DNA from: Marivirga salinae
GTDB taxonomy: Bacteria > Bacteroidota > Bacteroidia > Cytophagales > Cyclobacteriaceae
NCBI RefSeq assembly: GCF_030503855.1
Contig: NZ_CP129971.1
Location: 2,666,001-2,730,000, forward strand
Length of the DNA: 64,000 nucleotides
Direction of reading: 5' to 3'
Shown: piece after piece, positions 1-10,148 of the stretch
How positions within the stretch are numbered: position 1 is the first letter of the stretch
Layout: every line of letters starts with the position of its first letter
Translations under genes and position numbers: made by a program
The notes under the pieces: model-generated
Seen by the model: the letters and a program-made list of their open reading frames with translations, nothing else
What the model was told of the DNA's origin: nothing
The model's database searches: none

Positions 1-1226
1 ATTGATCCTGATTCCCTCAAATCTGATAGTTGTGGCCTTTTATCTCCACCACGGGTTTCAACCGCACGACTTAACTGTGAAAGTGCAATAACAGGTACAT
101 TTAGCTCTTTCGCTATATTTTTTAAAGATCGAGAAATCGAAGCAATTTCCTGCTCTCGGTTTCCTCCTGCACCACCCGATTTAGAAGTATCGCCTGACAT
201 CAATTGTAAGTAGTCAATTACAATCAGTTGAATATCATGTTGCTGTTTCAGTCTTCTACATTTTGCTCTCAATTCCAAAATGGATAGGGCAGGGGTATCA
301 TCTATAAAAATCGGGGCTTCTGTTAAAGCGGCCGTTTTATGCACCAACTGCTGCCATTCGTAATCTTTTAAATCTCCCTTTTTGATTTTTTCCGAATCTA
401 GTTCCGCTTCAGATGAAATCAATCTGTTAACTAACTGCACGGATGACATCTCCAAAGAGAAGATGGCTACAGGCTGTTTAAAGTCCACAGCAGCATTTCT
501 TAGTGCGGAAACTATAAAGGCTGTTTTCCCCATACCCGGCCTAGCGGCTATAATCACCATATCAGATTTTTGCCATCCGGAAGTTACTCGATCTAATGCT
601 GAGAAACCTGTAGGTACACCGGTTAAACCATCGGTATGATTCCTTCTTTCCTCTAATTCCACAAATGCTTGCTTCATTAAGGAAGACATATCCGCATAAT
701 TCTTTTTGATGTTGGAGTTGGTTACATCAAATAATTCTTGCTCGGTTTTATCTAACAAATCGAAAACATCAGTGGTATCTTCATAAGCATCTTGCTGAAT
801 TTCGCGGGATATTTTAATGAGTTGCCTTTTGATGGCCTGTTCAGCAATTATACGAGCATGATACTCAATATTGGCGGCTGAGTTTACTCTAGAAGTAAGG
901 GATGTAATATAATAAGCTCCACCTATTAGGTCTAATTTTCCATTTTTTCTTAACTGATTCGTAACTGTCATCAAGTCAACGGGTTCCGAATTGTTGAAAA
1001 GTTGAACAATGGCTTTATAAATTTCTTCGTGGGCTTCTCGGTAGAAACTTTCAGGTTTTAAGATGTCAATAACATTGGTCAAAGCATCTTTTTCTAGCAT
1101 TAATGCACCCAACACAACCTCTTCTAATTCTACCGCCTGAGGGGGCATTTTCCCCATGTTATCGCTTATATCAAGCTTTTTGTTTTTTTGACCAATTCTC
1201 AATGCGGATGATTTTTTTGACTCCAT
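1..1226 (-). CDS. dnaB: Replicative DNA helicase DnaB (partial, C-terminus beyond the window)
   Basis: This is the hexameric helicase that unwinds DNA ahead of the replication fork and loads primase. The reading frame is open to the window edge, giving about 408 residues. Translation shows the DnaB N-terminal domain (PPQAVELEEVVLGALM near the start), the RecA-like domain with Walker A ARPGMGKTAF, and the segment VIDYLQLMSG with a following SRSLKNIAKEL. The last visible residues, DLRESGSI, belong to motif H4, so only roughly the final 100 residues are missing. The start ATG reads MESKKSSALRIGQ and lies 30-40 nt downstream of a TAnnTTTG element on the same strand. It diverges from mpl. The family assignment is very secure. 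Confidence 0.96.
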   Translation of the reverse strand, partial: MESKKSSALRIGQKNKKLDISDNMGKMPPQAVELEEVVLGALMLEKDALTNVIDILKPESFYREAHEEIYKAIVQLFNNSEPVDLMTVTNQLRKNGKLDLIGGAYYITSLTSRVNSAANIEYHARIIAEQAIKRQLIKISREIQQDAYEDTTDVFDLLDKTEQELFDVTNSNIKKNYADMSSLMKQAFVELEERRNHTDGLTGVPTGFSALDRVTSGWQKSDMVIIAARPGMGKTAFIVSALRNAAVDFKQPVAIFSLEMSSVQLVNRLISSEAELDSEKIKKGDLKDYEWQQLVHKTAALTEAPIFIDDTPALSILELRAKCRRLKQQHDIQLIVIDYLQLMSGDTSKSGGAGGNREQEIASISRSLKNIAKELNVPVIALSQLSRAVETRGGDKRPQLSDLRESGS

Positions 1227-1263
1227 TTGTTCCCCTACTTAATTTGTGATTTTCAAAAGCTAA

Positions 1264-1271
1264 CAAATCTA
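1264..1271 (-). promoter_or_regulatory. Candidate -7 element for dnaB
   Basis: The minus strand reads TAGATTTG, an exact match to the Bacteroidota -7 consensus TAnnTTTG, 37 nt before the dnaB ATG. I see no good TTTG -33 box at the right distance, so this rests on one element. Confidence 0.35.
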
Positions 1272-1359
1272 AATTATTATTTTCTTTATCTTTAGCGAAA
1301 ACCGACCAAGTTTCCGACAACTTATCCACAGCTTATCAACATCTAAAAACTTAAGATAA

Positions 1360-1391
1360 TTTGCCACAGCATAAACTTTATTCTATTTTTG
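1360..1391 (+). promoter_or_regulatory. Promoter of the mpl-exonuclease operon
   Basis: TTTG (1360-1363) is followed after 20 nt by TATTTTTG (1384-1391). Both match the Bacteroidota primary-sigma consensus exactly at normal spacing. Transcription would start near 1398, leaving a leader of about 14 nt before the mpl ATG. It is the cleanest promoter in the window. Confidence 0.6.
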
Positions 1392-1411
1392 GATAATCTA
1401 ATACAAACTCA

Positions 1412-2785
1412 ATGGATTTAAATCATATTAAACAAGTACATTTTATAGCAATAGGCGGCAGCGTGATGCATAATCTCGCTTTAGCCCTTCACAAAAGAAA
1501 TATTAAAGTTTCAGGTTCGGATGATGAAATATATGAGCCTGCAGCAGGAAAATTAAAAGCAGCTGGATTAAATGCTTCTGTAGGATGGAATCCTGATCAG
1601 CTTCATAAAGAGTTGGATGCAGTCATTTTAGGCATGCACGCCAAGGAAGATAATCCTGAATTGAAAAAAGCACAAGAATTAGGCTTGCGAATTTTTTCCT
1701 TTCCTGAATTTATCAGAGAAGTGTCTGCCAATAAACAAAGAATCGTAGTAGGAGGAAGCCATGGAAAAAGCTCCATCACGACCATGATCATGCATGTCTT
1801 AAAATCTGCTGGTAAAACATTTGATTATTTAGTGGGGGCTGAAATTGAAGGCTTTGATTTAACAGTTCAAATATCAGATGCTGCTATCATCATCATTGAA
1901 GGAGATGAATATTTAGCCTCAAAATTAGATCCTCAACCTAAGTTTTTGAAATATGACCATCATATTGGGGTGATTTCAGGAATCAAATGGGATCATAAAA
2001 ATGTGTTCCCCACTTTTGAGGATTATACCAAACAGTTTGATTTGTTTGCAGACAAAACACCTAAAGCGGGATCATTAATTTATTGCGAAGAAGATAATCT
2101 TGCTAACATTGTAGGAGCTAAAGAACGTGAAGATGTGCGTAAAATTGCTTATTCTGCCCATGAGGCTGAAATTAAGGATGGCAAAACTTATCTGAAAACC
2201 AAAGATCATGGAAATGTAAAAATCAACGTTTTTGGGAAGCATAACCTACAAAATATTAAAGCAGCTCAAGAAGTATGTGATCTTTTGGGAGTTCCTGCGG
2301 ATAAGTTCTATGCAGCAATCACCTCATTTAAAGGAGCTAAAAACAGATTGGAATTATTGGCGGAAAATAATGATGTAAGGGTTTATAAAGATTATGCCCA
2401 CGCGCCATCTAAGCTAAAAGCTACCGTCAATGCATTGCATCATCAATTCAAACATGGTAAAATTTGTGTGGCTTATGAATTACACACTTTTAGCAGTTTA
2501 GATCGTGAATTTTTAAATGAATATAAGGATACTTTAAAGTATGCTGACCTAGCATTTTTATATATCAACCCTGATAATCTTAAAATAGAAAAGGGTGATC
2601 AATATAGTGAAGATGATCTTAAAAAAGCTTTCAATAAATCTGATTTGCAGTTTTTTGATGATGAAAATGAATTAAAAAACGCATTGGAAGGACAAAAAGG
2701 AAAGGTATCTACCTTTGCATTTTTAAGTTCAGGTCATTTTGGAAACTTAAACCTTAATGAAACCGCTCAAAATTTAGTTAAATAA
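1412..2785 (+). CDS. mpl: UDP-N-acetylmuramate:L-Ala-gamma-D-Glu-meso-DAP ligase (Mpl, Mur ligase family)
   Basis: Mpl recycles cell-wall tripeptide in the cytoplasm by joining it to UDP-MurNAc with ATP. The 457-residue protein has the normal length. Visible are the Rossmann start FIAIGGSVMHNLALAL (about residues 11-26), LGMHAKEDNPEL (73-84), the ATP loop GGSHGKSSI (114-122), EGDEYLASKLD and the GIKWDHKNVFPTFEDY block typical of Mpl rather than MurC. The P-loop carries GKSS where Mur ligases usually have GKTT or GKTS. It is followed 3 nt later by the exonuclease gene, so the two are probably co-transcribed from the promoter at 1360-1391. MurC is the alternative, but the LGMHAKEDNPEL and YDHHIGVISGIKWDH blocks favour Mpl. 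Confidence 0.88.
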   Translation: MDLNHIKQVHFIAIGGSVMHNLALALHKRNIKVSGSDDEIYEPAAGKLKAAGLNASVGWNPDQLHKELDAVILGMHAKEDNPELKKAQELGLRIFSFPEFIREVSANKQRIVVGGSHGKSSITTMIMHVLKSAGKTFDYLVGAEIEGFDLTVQISDAAIIIIEGDEYLASKLDPQPKFLKYDHHIGVISGIKWDHKNVFPTFEDYTKQFDLFADKTPKAGSLIYCEEDNLANIVGAKEREDVRKIAYSAHEAEIKDGKTYLKTKDHGNVKINVFGKHNLQNIKAAQEVCDLLGVPADKFYAAITSFKGAKNRLELLAENNDVRVYKDYAHAPSKLKATVNALHHQFKHGKICVAYELHTFSSLDREFLNEYKDTLKYADLAFLYINPDNLKIEKGDQYSEDDLKKAFNKSDLQFFDDENELKNALEGQKGKVSTFAFLSSGHFGNLNLNETAQNLVK

Positions 2786-2788
2786 TAT

Positions 2789-3592
2789 ATGTTTTTAAAA
2801 CTCAAAAATCCATTAGTCATTTTTGACCTGGAAACAACTGGAACCAATGTTGTAAGTGATAGGATAGTAGAATATTCTTTCGTGAAAGTAATGCCTGATG
2901 GAGAAGTCATTAAGAATACTGAAAGGGTAAATCCAGAAAGACCCATTCCCATTGAAACCAGTTTGATTCACGGAATTTATGATAAAGATGTAAAAGATAA
3001 GCCAGCATTCAAATCGCTAGCAAAGGAGCTGTCTGCCTTTTTGCATGGATGCGACTTAGCAGGTTTCAACATCCTTAAATTTGATGTACCTGTATTGGTA
3101 GAAGAATTTCTAAGAGCAGATGTTGATTTCGACATCTCTAAGAGAAAATTGTTAGATGCCCAAAAGATTTTCCATATGATGGAAAAGAGAACTTTAACAG
3201 CAGCTTATAAATTTTATTGTGATAAAGATTTAGTTGATGCTCATTCAGCTGAAGCTGATACATTAGCAACTCTTGAGGTATTGGATGCTCAGATCAAAAG
3301 ATATGAAGGTGAAAGTTTAAAGGACTTAAAGGGTAAGGTGATAGGCACAATTGAAAATGATGTAGAAATCTTACATCAAATCACCAATGATAATATGGTA
3401 GATTTAGCGGGTAGATTTGTTTTTAATGATGATGGGATTGAGGTATTCAATTTTGGAAAACACAAAGGACAAGCCGTTGAAGATGTTTTGAAAAGAGAAT
3501 CTGGCTATTATGACTGGATGATGAAAGGTGACTTTCCAATGGACACAAAAAGAAAGTTAACAGAGATTAAATTAAGAGGTTTTCAAAGGTAA
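2789..3592 (+). CDS. DnaQ-like 3'-5' exonuclease with C-terminal DUF3820-like domain
   Basis: This is a DEDDh-type 3'-5' exonuclease related to the DNA polymerase III epsilon subunit. The metal-binding residues are all visible: D13 and E15 in IFDLETTG, D99 in FNILKFDVPVL, and H152 plus D157 in AHSAEADTLAT. The exonuclease domain covers about residues 8-170. After a linker, residues 220-262 (FNFGKHKGQAVEDVL...YYDWMMKGDF) look like the small DUF3820-type domain often attached to such exonucleases in Bacteroidota. The gene sits 3 nt behind mpl and ends just before a good terminator. It may act in repair or RNA/DNA processing rather than as the polymerase proofreader. That functional choice is inference. 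Confidence 0.87.
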   Translation: MFLKLKNPLVIFDLETTGTNVVSDRIVEYSFVKVMPDGEVIKNTERVNPERPIPIETSLIHGIYDKDVKDKPAFKSLAKELSAFLHGCDLAGFNILKFDVPVLVEEFLRADVDFDISKRKLLDAQKIFHMMEKRTLTAAYKFYCDKDLVDAHSAEADTLATLEVLDAQIKRYEGESLKDLKGKVIGTIENDVEILHQITNDNMVDLAGRFVFNDDGIEVFNFGKHKGQAVEDVLKRESGYYDWMMKGDFPMDTKRKLTEIKLRGFQR

Positions 3593-3614
3593 TTTAAAGA
3601 CTTAAAGTGTATAA

Positions 3615-3651
3615 AAGCCTGAATTATTAATTTAATTCGGGCTTTTTTTTT
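3615..3651 (+). terminator. Rho-independent terminator after the mpl-exonuclease operon
   Basis: An 11-bp stem (AAGCCTGAATT with AATTCGGGCTT, one G-T pair) closes an 8-nt AT loop and runs into nine T residues. It lies 22 nt after the exonuclease stop. Confidence 0.85.
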
Positions 3652-3765
3652 GTATTTTTATTTAATTTAGAATAATTCGTATTTAAAATTTAACTTATTT
3701 TTTATTTAATTTTCATTATATACTACATTAACTATAATTGAAGTGTTCAGTCAATTTTCTGATTG

Positions 3766-3773
3766 TAATTTTG
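3766..3773 (+). promoter_or_regulatory. Candidate -7 element for the PAS histidine kinase
   Basis: TAATTTTG matches TAnnTTTG exactly, about 50 nt before the proposed TTG start. No TTTG is found at the expected upstream distance. Confidence 0.35.
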
Positions 3774-3825
3774 TATATTTTTAGGTTGTGTAAAATTATA
3801 CAAAACCTTATAATTCATTATTGAA

Positions 3826-6072
3826 TTGAATACAGCATATTTAGAAGAAATAACTACTCTATTAGACAACCAAAATCTTAATTATGAGCTTTTGGATAGT
3901 TTGAATATCGTTGATTTCAATAATTTTAATTGTCATTATATATTAATAGAAAACTGTATTCTTTATGCTATTACGATCGGCCAAGTAAATGGTAAAAAAT
4001 CTCAATTCTTTTTTAAGAATCTACAAGAAGCAGCACAATTAAATCAGGAGCAAAAATTAACTTTTATAATGGATACTTCTCATTTGGAGAGTATTCCTGC
4101 CTCAGCCAGAGAGGAAATACATTTTTTTGATTTATCCTTCAGAAAATATTGGTCTAAATTTTTATTTATTTATGATGGTATTGGCAAAGTAATCATAGAC
4201 TTGTATGAGATTCATAAACCAGAGCATTTAATAGGTGTTGAGAAAGTAAGTAAGCCTAAATTAGCTATTGATTATGCAATAAATAGTAAAAAGCCTGATC
4301 CATCCTCTGATGATTATTTAAATTCTCTTTCACGTCAGGAACTGATAAAGGAGATTAAGGAACTGAAAGCAAAGGTTAATGTGCAGAATGAGGATGTGAA
4401 AAAAGACGAAAATCAATTAATTGATATTTTAAATAATTTAAGCTGGAAGGGAAAGGATACTAATTTAATAAAAGAAGAAAACGTAGGAAATTTAATTCCA
4501 GTGCACGGCTTGTTAAATACGATTATCACTGATTTTAAGGCGTTAAATCAGGAGCTTGATGACTTGAGAGATGAGTTTTATGATAAGCTCCAATTTCAAG
4601 TTGGTGAAGTTTTGCATCAGGAAGCTACTTTAAGGGCTATTTTTGATAATCTTGAATCCATTGTTTGGATGGTGGATGCTGAGTATAATATTTTGGCATT
4701 TAATAATAAGTTTCATCAACATGTAAAAAGTCATTATGGAATTTCTCCCGAGGTAGGAATGAATCTGTTGGAGCAAAGTGAATTAGCTTCCCAATATGAC
4801 AATACAATTAAGCGTATTGATTTAGCGCTGAACGGTAAGGAAGAAAGATATAGAGATTTTTATAGGGAGAATGGAATAGTTATTAAAGTAGTAGACTCTA
4901 AAATCTTTCCTGTTTTAGTAAATAAATATATAAACGGAATTGTTTGCATTACTGATGACATCACTCAAAATTTTGAAGCCAAAGAGAGAATTAAGAATAA
5001 CGAAAGAATCATTGCATCAGTAAATAAGAATATTTCTGAAGCGATTTATAGAAGTACCCATGATAAAGGCTTGATTTTCGTAAATGAGGCTTTTGTTAAA
5101 ATGTTTGGTTTTGAATCTAAAGATGAACTATATCATCATGCTAAATTGAACAGCCTATATGCAAATCCAGATGACAGAGAACGCTTGGGGAATTTACTTA
5201 TCAAAAAGAAAGAAGTGACTAATGTGGAAGTCCAGTTTCGAAAGAAAAATGGAGAGACTTTTACTGGATTGATTAGTAGTATGGTCAGTGAAGAAGAGGA
5301 GGGAGCCGCCACCTATTTTGATGGGGCAATACGCGATGTCACCGCAATTAAAAGCGCACAGGAAAAATTAAAAAAGCAAAATAGGGAATTAAAGAAATTG
5401 AATACTGAGTTGGATAGCTTTGTCTATAGCGCATCCCATGATCTGAAAGCTCCACTTAGCTCTATCAAAGGCTTGATCAATTTAGCTAAGAATGAAAATG
5501 ATAAAGAACAACTTGCCAATTATTTGGATTTAGTGGATCAAAGCATAAATAAGCTCGATGATTTTATAAAAGATATAGTAGATCTTTCAAGAAATTCAAG
5601 ACAAGACGTAAAGTCAGAACCTATAGATTTTCAACAAATAGTGAAGGATACACTCGAAAATTATCAATATTTACAGAATTATGATAAAATCGAAAAGCAG
5701 ATTGAAATTGATTCGGATGTAGATTTTTATTCTGATAAAAGAAGATTGAAAGTTATATTCAATAACCTAATTTCCAATTCAATTCGATATTTCAATCCGT
5801 ATATTGATAATCCTTATGTTAAAATTTCTATTAAAACGGATAAAGAAAAATCTGTGATAAAAATTTTAGATAATGGATTAGGAATTGAAAATCAATATCT
5901 TGAGAAGATATTTGATATGTTCTTTAGAGCTTCTAACAATAGCAAAGGCACTGGTATTGGTTTGTATATTGTTAAAGAAACCATTCAAAAGGTGAATGGA
6001 GAAATAAAAGTAGAGTCAGAAATTGAAAAAGGTACTACTTTTACGGTTACCATCCCGAATCTGAATGCTTAG
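3826..6072 (+). CDS. PAS-domain sensor histidine kinase (soluble)
   Basis: A 748-residue kinase without membrane segments, so probably a cytoplasmic sensor. Residues 1-150 form an unrecognised N-terminal domain ([21 protein letters not shown]). Two PAS domains follow at about 265-385 (ILAFNNKF) and 395-515 ([15 protein letters not shown]). The kinase core has the phosphoacceptor H538 in [13 protein letters not shown] box [12 protein letters not shown]1 DNGLGI and G2 [11 protein letters not shown]. No receiver domain is attached and no response regulator lies nearby. The start must be TTG (or a rare ATT), because an in-frame stop occurs at 3811 and the next ATG lies about 80 residues in. Its stop overlaps that of the convergent DUF3109 gene. 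The ligand is unknown. Confidence 0.88.
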   Translation: MNTAYLEEITTLLDNQNLNYELLDSLNIVDFNNFNCHYILIENCILYAITIGQVNGKKSQFFFKNLQEAAQLNQEQKLTFIMDTSHLESIPASAREEIHFFDLSFRKYWSKFLFIYDGIGKVIIDLYEIHKPEHLIGVEKVSKPKLAIDYAINSKKPDPSSDDYLNSLSRQELIKEIKELKAKVNVQNEDVKKDENQLIDILNNLSWKGKDTNLIKEENVGNLIPVHGLLNTIITDFKALNQELDDLRDEFYDKLQFQVGEVLHQEATLRAIFDNLESIVWMVDAEYNILAFNNKFHQHVKSHYGISPEVGMNLLEQSELASQYDNTIKRIDLALNGKEERYRDFYRENGIVIKVVDSKIFPVLVNKYINGIVCITDDITQNFEAKERIKNNERIIASVNKNISEAIYRSTHDKGLIFVNEAFVKMFGFESKDELYHHAKLNSLYANPDDRERLGNLLIKKKEVTNVEVQFRKKNGETFTGLISSMVSEEEEGAATYFDGAIRDVTAIKSAQEKLKKQNRELKKLNTELDSFVYSASHDLKAPLSSIKGLINLAKNENDKEQLANYLDLVDQSINKLDDFIKDIVDLSRNSRQDVKSEPIDFQQIVKDTLENYQYLQNYDKIEKQIEIDSDVDFYSDKRRLKVIFNNLISNSIRYFNPYIDNPYVKISIKTDKEKSVIKILDNGLGIENQYLEKIFDMFFRASNNSKGTGIGLYIVKETIQKVNGEIKVESEIEKGTTFTVTIPNLNA

Positions 6073-6644
6073 CTTTCTGAATTGCCAGGTTCAATTTCCT
6101 TTACTAACTCTTCATACCATTCTTTACTATAATTTCTTATCAAGGCATCTTTCAAGAATTTATATAAAGGAACACCCAGTTTTTCACCAAAATCACAAGC
6201 AGGATTACAAATTTCCCATCTATCGTAATTTAAGGCATCGTATTCATCATATTTTGTAATTCTAATTGGGTATAAATGGCAAGAAATAGGTTTTAAGAAA
6301 TCAATTTTCCCGTCATTATGGGCTTGTTCAATACCACATTTTAAAATTCCTTTATCATCGTATATAGCATAGGCGCATTCTTTTTCATTGATGGTGGTGG
6401 TGCTATAATCGCCTTCCCAATCTTCAATGTATTCTCCTTGTTCCTCTATGGCTTTTATGCCTTCTGCTGATAAATAAGGCTTCACTTTTGGATAAATTTC
6501 CTTCATGATGGGCAGTTCCTCATCTGTTAATGGAGCACCCAAATCGCCTTCCACACAACATGCGCCTTTGCATTTTTCAATGTTACAAACAAAATTTTTA
6601 TCCTTAATGTCATCGGTGATGACTGCATTGCCTACTAATATCAT
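6069..6644 (-). CDS. DUF3109 family cysteine-rich protein
   Basis: A 191-residue protein of the DUF3109 family, common in Bacteroidota. A dense cysteine cluster near the N-terminus (C20, C25, C29, C30 in [11 protein letters not shown]) and later cysteines in [19 protein letters not shown] and [11 protein letters not shown] suggest zinc or iron-sulfur binding, as in related YkgJ-type proteins. The sequence [21 protein letters not shown] is diagnostic of the family. There is no signal peptide, so it should be cytoplasmic. The reaction is unknown. It converges on the PAS kinase gene with overlapping stop codons. Family assignment is secure and function is not. Confidence 0.85.
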   Translation of the reverse strand: MILVGNAVITDDIKDKNFVCNIEKCKGACCVEGDLGAPLTDEELPIMKEIYPKVKPYLSAEGIKAIEEQGEYIEDWEGDYSTTTINEKECAYAIYDDKGILKCGIEQAHNDGKIDFLKPISCHLYPIRITKYDEYDALNYDRWEICNPACDFGEKLGVPLYKFLKDALIRNYSKEWYEELVKEIEPGNSES

Positions 6645-6734
6645 ATTGCAAAATTAAATTTAATTGATGGATTTGCCTCAATAGATTTGAAATGATTTCT
6701 TAGAAAACATTTTTAAGTGAAAAAGTTCCCTAAC

Positions 6735-8054
6735 TTATTTAGTTGGCAACAAAATTCGGAATGAAGTACCTTTTCCAAGAATACTATCTACGGTAACTTG
6801 ACCATCATTAAGTTCTACAAACTCTTTTACCAACAATAGGCCTATGCCTGCTCCATTAGAGGAGGAAGTTCCAATTAATGTGTCTTTACTGATTTCGAAC
6901 AACTGTTGCAATTTTTCGGGGGGTATTCCTATACCTGAATCAGAAACTTCAAGTTTAATCATTTCGTCATTGTGGATCTTTGATGAAATTGATATTTTTC
7001 CTCCAAATGGCGTGAATTTAATCGCATTTGAAATAATATTTCGGAATACAATTTGAATACTTTCTTTATCTACCAGAACGTTTTCATTATCTGTTATCGA
7101 AATCACGAGGTCAATCTTTTTGGCTTTTAGCTGCGACTCAAATAACTTTTTTATGATCAATAATTCTTCATGTAGATTGATAGTTGTCTTTTTTATTTCT
7201 AATCCCTGTAATTGAGTTTTTGACCATGCAAGTAGATTATCCAATAAATAGGAAGAACTATCAAATTCATTTTCCAAATTATTAGTTAATTGCTTGAATT
7301 CTTCCTCACTAATCCCCCCCTTTTTATATAAACTTAATATTCCTTTTAGAGAAACAATGGGGCCTCTGAGATCATGTGAAATTATAGAAAAGAGTTTGTT
7401 TTTGACTTTATTCAACTCATCTACCTTTTGTACTTCTAAACCCAGCTCATTTTTATTAATGAAAGAAGTCATCTTTTGTCTGTCAAGTAAGTAGGAAGCT
7501 AAAATCCCCACCAAATAAATTACAAAAAGCTGAGATATTTGTCTTTCGGCTATAGCTGAATACTTGATATTTTCCACATATAAAATATAGCCTACAAAAT
7601 TGATAGTATTTACCATGAGTGCATATCGGAATCTCATACCCATAATGGTAGAAGTAATAAAGATTATTACCATCAATATATTTGATAAGAATATATTAAA
7701 AGCTGGATCATTATTAAAATGATAATGTAAAAAGAAAACAGTGGATACGAATAATGCTATTAATATCCCCATATATTGTGTGGATTGATATTTTTCCTGT
7801 TTGAAAAGAAAAGTCAACCCGCCTAATATCATCAGAATAAGAGCCATTCCACCACGGAATATTATGGATATTAAATCAGGTTTATATCGAATTACATCTA
7901 CAAAAATGAAAATAATACTTAGGGTCGTGCCTAAAATAATGACAAAACGAAGTGCGTATAAATCTTCTTTAAAGCTACTAAGATTAAACTTTTTCTCAGT
8001 TTCAGGATTTTTAAACCACAGAAATAATGGATTATATTTATATATTTTGTCCAA
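6735..8054 (-). CDS. Membrane sensor histidine kinase
   Basis: A 439-residue histidine kinase. The first 200 residues contain about six hydrophobic segments (roughly 36-54, 66-85, 93-112, 120-140, 146-162 and 172-190), forming an integral-membrane sensor without an extracellular loop domain. The kinase core has H227 in SIISHDLRGPIVSLKG, N box NIISNAIKFTPFGG, G1 DSGIGIPPEKL and G2 GAGIGLLLVKEF. No receiver domain is fused and no regulator gene is adjacent, so its partner must be encoded elsewhere. It diverges from the SLC13-type permease. The stimulus cannot be read from the sequence. Membrane state or a small hydrophobic signal is a guess. Confidence 0.9.
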   Translation of the reverse strand: MDKIYKYNPLFLWFKNPETEKKFNLSSFKEDLYALRFVIILGTTLSIIFIFVDVIRYKPDLISIIFRGGMALILMILGGLTFLFKQEKYQSTQYMGILIALFVSTVFFLHYHFNNDPAFNIFLSNILMVIIFITSTIMGMRFRYALMVNTINFVGYILYVENIKYSAIAERQISQLFVIYLVGILASYLLDRQKMTSFINKNELGLEVQKVDELNKVKNKLFSIISHDLRGPIVSLKGILSLYKKGGISEEEFKQLTNNLENEFDSSSYLLDNLLAWSKTQLQGLEIKKTTINLHEELLIIKKLFESQLKAKKIDLVISITDNENVLVDKESIQIVFRNIISNAIKFTPFGGKISISSKIHNDEMIKLEVSDSGIGIPPEKLQQLFEISKDTLIGTSSSNGAGIGLLLVKEFVELNDGQVTVDSILGKGTSFRILLPTK

Positions 8055-8099
8055 AATGTAAAATTTATATCAATTTAATAAATTTATATCAATTATTGG

Positions 8100-8132
8100 C
8101 AAAAGTATATTACGCTAATATCCAAATTCAAA
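8100..8132 (-). promoter_or_regulatory. Candidate promoter of the membrane histidine kinase
   Basis: On the minus strand TTTG (8132-8129) is followed after 21 nt by TACTTTTG (8107-8100), an exact TAnnTTTG. The leader to the ATG would be about 40 nt. Confidence 0.4.
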
Positions 8133-8315
8133 CTTCTATTTTCAACATTTAACTTCCATCATTTAAGGATTTGTTTCAAAATATTTTCTTATTATTTCCT
8201 TTCTCTTTCCTCAATCCAGCGCTATTGTACACTTTTTACTTCCCACTTCTAACTTCTCAATTCCCTATTTTCTAATTCTCTATAGATTTAGTAGATTTAT
8301 GTGGATTTTCCATCC

Positions 8316-8323
8316 TATATTTG
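8316..8323 (+). promoter_or_regulatory. Candidate -7 element for the SLC13 permease
   Basis: TATATTTG followed by CGGC is an exact TAnnTTTG in the extended form often seen in Bacteroidota, 19 nt before the ATG. The -33 box is poor. The rest of the 288-nt divergent intergenic region is AT- and pyrimidine-rich and holds nothing else I can name. Confidence 0.45.
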
Positions 8324-8342
8324 CGGCAAGTAAACCAACTAT

Positions 8343-10148
8343 ATGGATTTTCAAACTATTGCGACCTTAGCGGTCATTTTATTGGCTATCATACTATTTG
8401 TAACTGAAAAGCTTTCAGTTGACTTAATAGGCTTAGTGATAATATGTGCTTTGGTGATAACTGGGGTGATAAGTCCTGTTGAAGGAATTAAGGGTTTTAG
8501 CAATACGGCCACCATTACCGTAGCTTTTATGTTTGTGATGAGTGCTGCCCTCTTAAAAACTGGTGCCTTGCAGTTTGTAGCTTATAAGTTATCAGATATT
8601 TTTAAAAAGAATTTTAGGTTAGGATTGGTCATGATGATGCTTTTGATAGCCTTAATTTCTGCCTTTATTAATAATACACCAGTGGTGGCTGTTTTTATTC
8701 CTGTGGTAATCCAGATTGCCAAAAGTACAGGCAAAAGTCCGTCACAATTACTAATCCCACTTTCATTTGCTTCAATTTTCGGAGGAACCTGTACGTATAT
8801 TGGTACTTCCACTAATGTGTTGGTAAGCGGTATTGCCCAAGATTTTGGTTTTGAAGGATTCTCGATGTTTCAATTAATGCCTTTTGGTATAATATTGGTT
8901 TTGGTGGGTACACTCTATATGATGTTGGTAGGTTCTAGGCTTTTGCCTAAAAGACGAAAAAATGATGAAGATCTAGAAGAGAAATTTGGTATGCGTGAAT
9001 ACCTTACCGAAATAGAACTACAAGATAGTACAGACTCTATTGGGAAAACTATCATGCAAAGTTCATTGGTGAATGATTTGAAAATAGATATTCTGGAAAT
9101 TAATCGACAGGGGACACGTTATAATTTACCGCAAGGAGATTTTATTTTACATTCTGGAGATATTTTAAAAGTCCGTTGCAATTTATCCAATATTAAAGAG
9201 CTGAAAAGTAGAGCAAAGGTTTTGGAGGGGTCTTCTTTGAAAATGGCTGGAGATAATTTGCAAGGAACTGGCACTTCTTTAGTAGAAATGGTCATCAGTT
9301 CAAATTCTGAATTTGATGGAAAAAATTTACAAGAACTTGACTTTAGAAGACGATATAGAGCTTCTCCTTTAGCTATTCGTCATAGAGAAGAGGTTTTGCA
9401 CGAAGATTTGTATGATATCAAATTGAAAGCTGGAGACGTATTGCTAGCGGAGGTAAAATCTCACTATGTGAAAGAACTCCGCAAAAAGGAAATGAGCCAG
9501 AATGCTCCTTTTGCCTTGCTTTCGTCAGATATTGTGATCGATTTTAATAAAAAGCAATTCTTAATTGTAACAAGTATTTTAGCAACAGTTATTGCGTTGG
9601 CTACATTCGAAGTTTTAGATATTGTTATTTCTGTAATGGCTGGAGTTGTAGCTTTGGTATTACTTAATATTTTGAATATGCGTGAAGTGTATAAAGCCAT
9701 CAACTGGAAGATTGTATTCTTGCTTGCAGGAGTTTTAAGCTTTGGAGTGGCTTTAAGTAATACAGGGTTAGATCAAAAAATAGCCAGTGGACTTTTAAAT
9801 CAGTTAGGAGCATTTGGACCCGTGATAGTACTAAGTGGTTTGTATTTAGTTACTTCTTTCTTAACTGAATTAATGTCTAATAATGCTACAGCAGCCTTGA
9901 TGGCACCCATTGCTATTGCAATAAGTACGCAACTGGGATTAGTACCTACTCCATTTTTAATGGCGGTTACTTTTGCTGCTTCTGCTAGTTTTATGACTCC
10001 TATTGGTTATCAAACCAACACTATGGTGTATACGGCCGGAAGTTATAAATTCACTGATTTTACCAAAGTGGGAGTGAGTTTAAATTTGCTATTCTGGATT
10101 TTGGCAACCATTTTCTTGCCTATGATTTTCCCTTTTCAATCGCTTTAA
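8343..10148 (+). CDS. SLC13/DASS-family permease with central TrkA-C (RCK-C) domains
   Basis: A 601-residue inner-membrane transporter of the divalent anion/Na+ symporter type. Hydrophobic segments fill residues 1-200 and 395-600. The two inverted halves carry [13 protein letters not shown] with GTSTNVL, and [15 protein letters not shown] with [11 protein letters not shown], which are the substrate- and ion-binding loops of the family. The middle (about 205-385) is soluble and contains two TrkA-C-like repeats ([19 protein letters not shown] and [13 protein letters not shown]), probably a cytoplasmic ligand-sensing module. Substrate is not deducible. Sulfate and dicarboxylates are the usual candidates for proteins with this architecture. 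Its stop overlaps that of the convergent DUF6122 gene. Confidence 0.88.
   Translation: MDFQTIATLAVILLAIILFVTEKLSVDLIGLVIICALVITGVISPVEGIKGFSNTATITVAFMFVMSAALLKTGALQFVAYKLSDIFKKNFRLGLVMMMLLIALISAFINNTPVVAVFIPVVIQIAKSTGKSPSQLLIPLSFASIFGGTCTYIGTSTNVLVSGIAQDFGFEGFSMFQLMPFGIILVLVGTLYMMLVGSRLLPKRRKNDEDLEEKFGMREYLTEIELQDSTDSIGKTIMQSSLVNDLKIDILEINRQGTRYNLPQGDFILHSGDILKVRCNLSNIKELKSRAKVLEGSSLKMAGDNLQGTGTSLVEMVISSNSEFDGKNLQELDFRRRYRASPLAIRHREEVLHEDLYDIKLKAGDVLLAEVKSHYVKELRKKEMSQNAPFALLSSDIVIDFNKKQFLIVTSILATVIALATFEVLDIVISVMAGVVALVLLNILNMREVYKAINWKIVFLLAGVLSFGVALSNTGLDQKIASGLLNQLGAFGPVIVLSGLYLVTSFLTELMSNNATAALMAPIAIAISTQLGLVPTPFLMAVTFAASASFMTPIGYQTNTMVYTAGSYKFTDFTKVGVSLNLLFWILATIFLPMIFPFQSL

Noticed and set aside
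382..639. Plus-strand 85-residue ORF within dnaB
   Set aside because: It is antisense to the strongly conserved RecA-like domain of DnaB and has no family resemblance.
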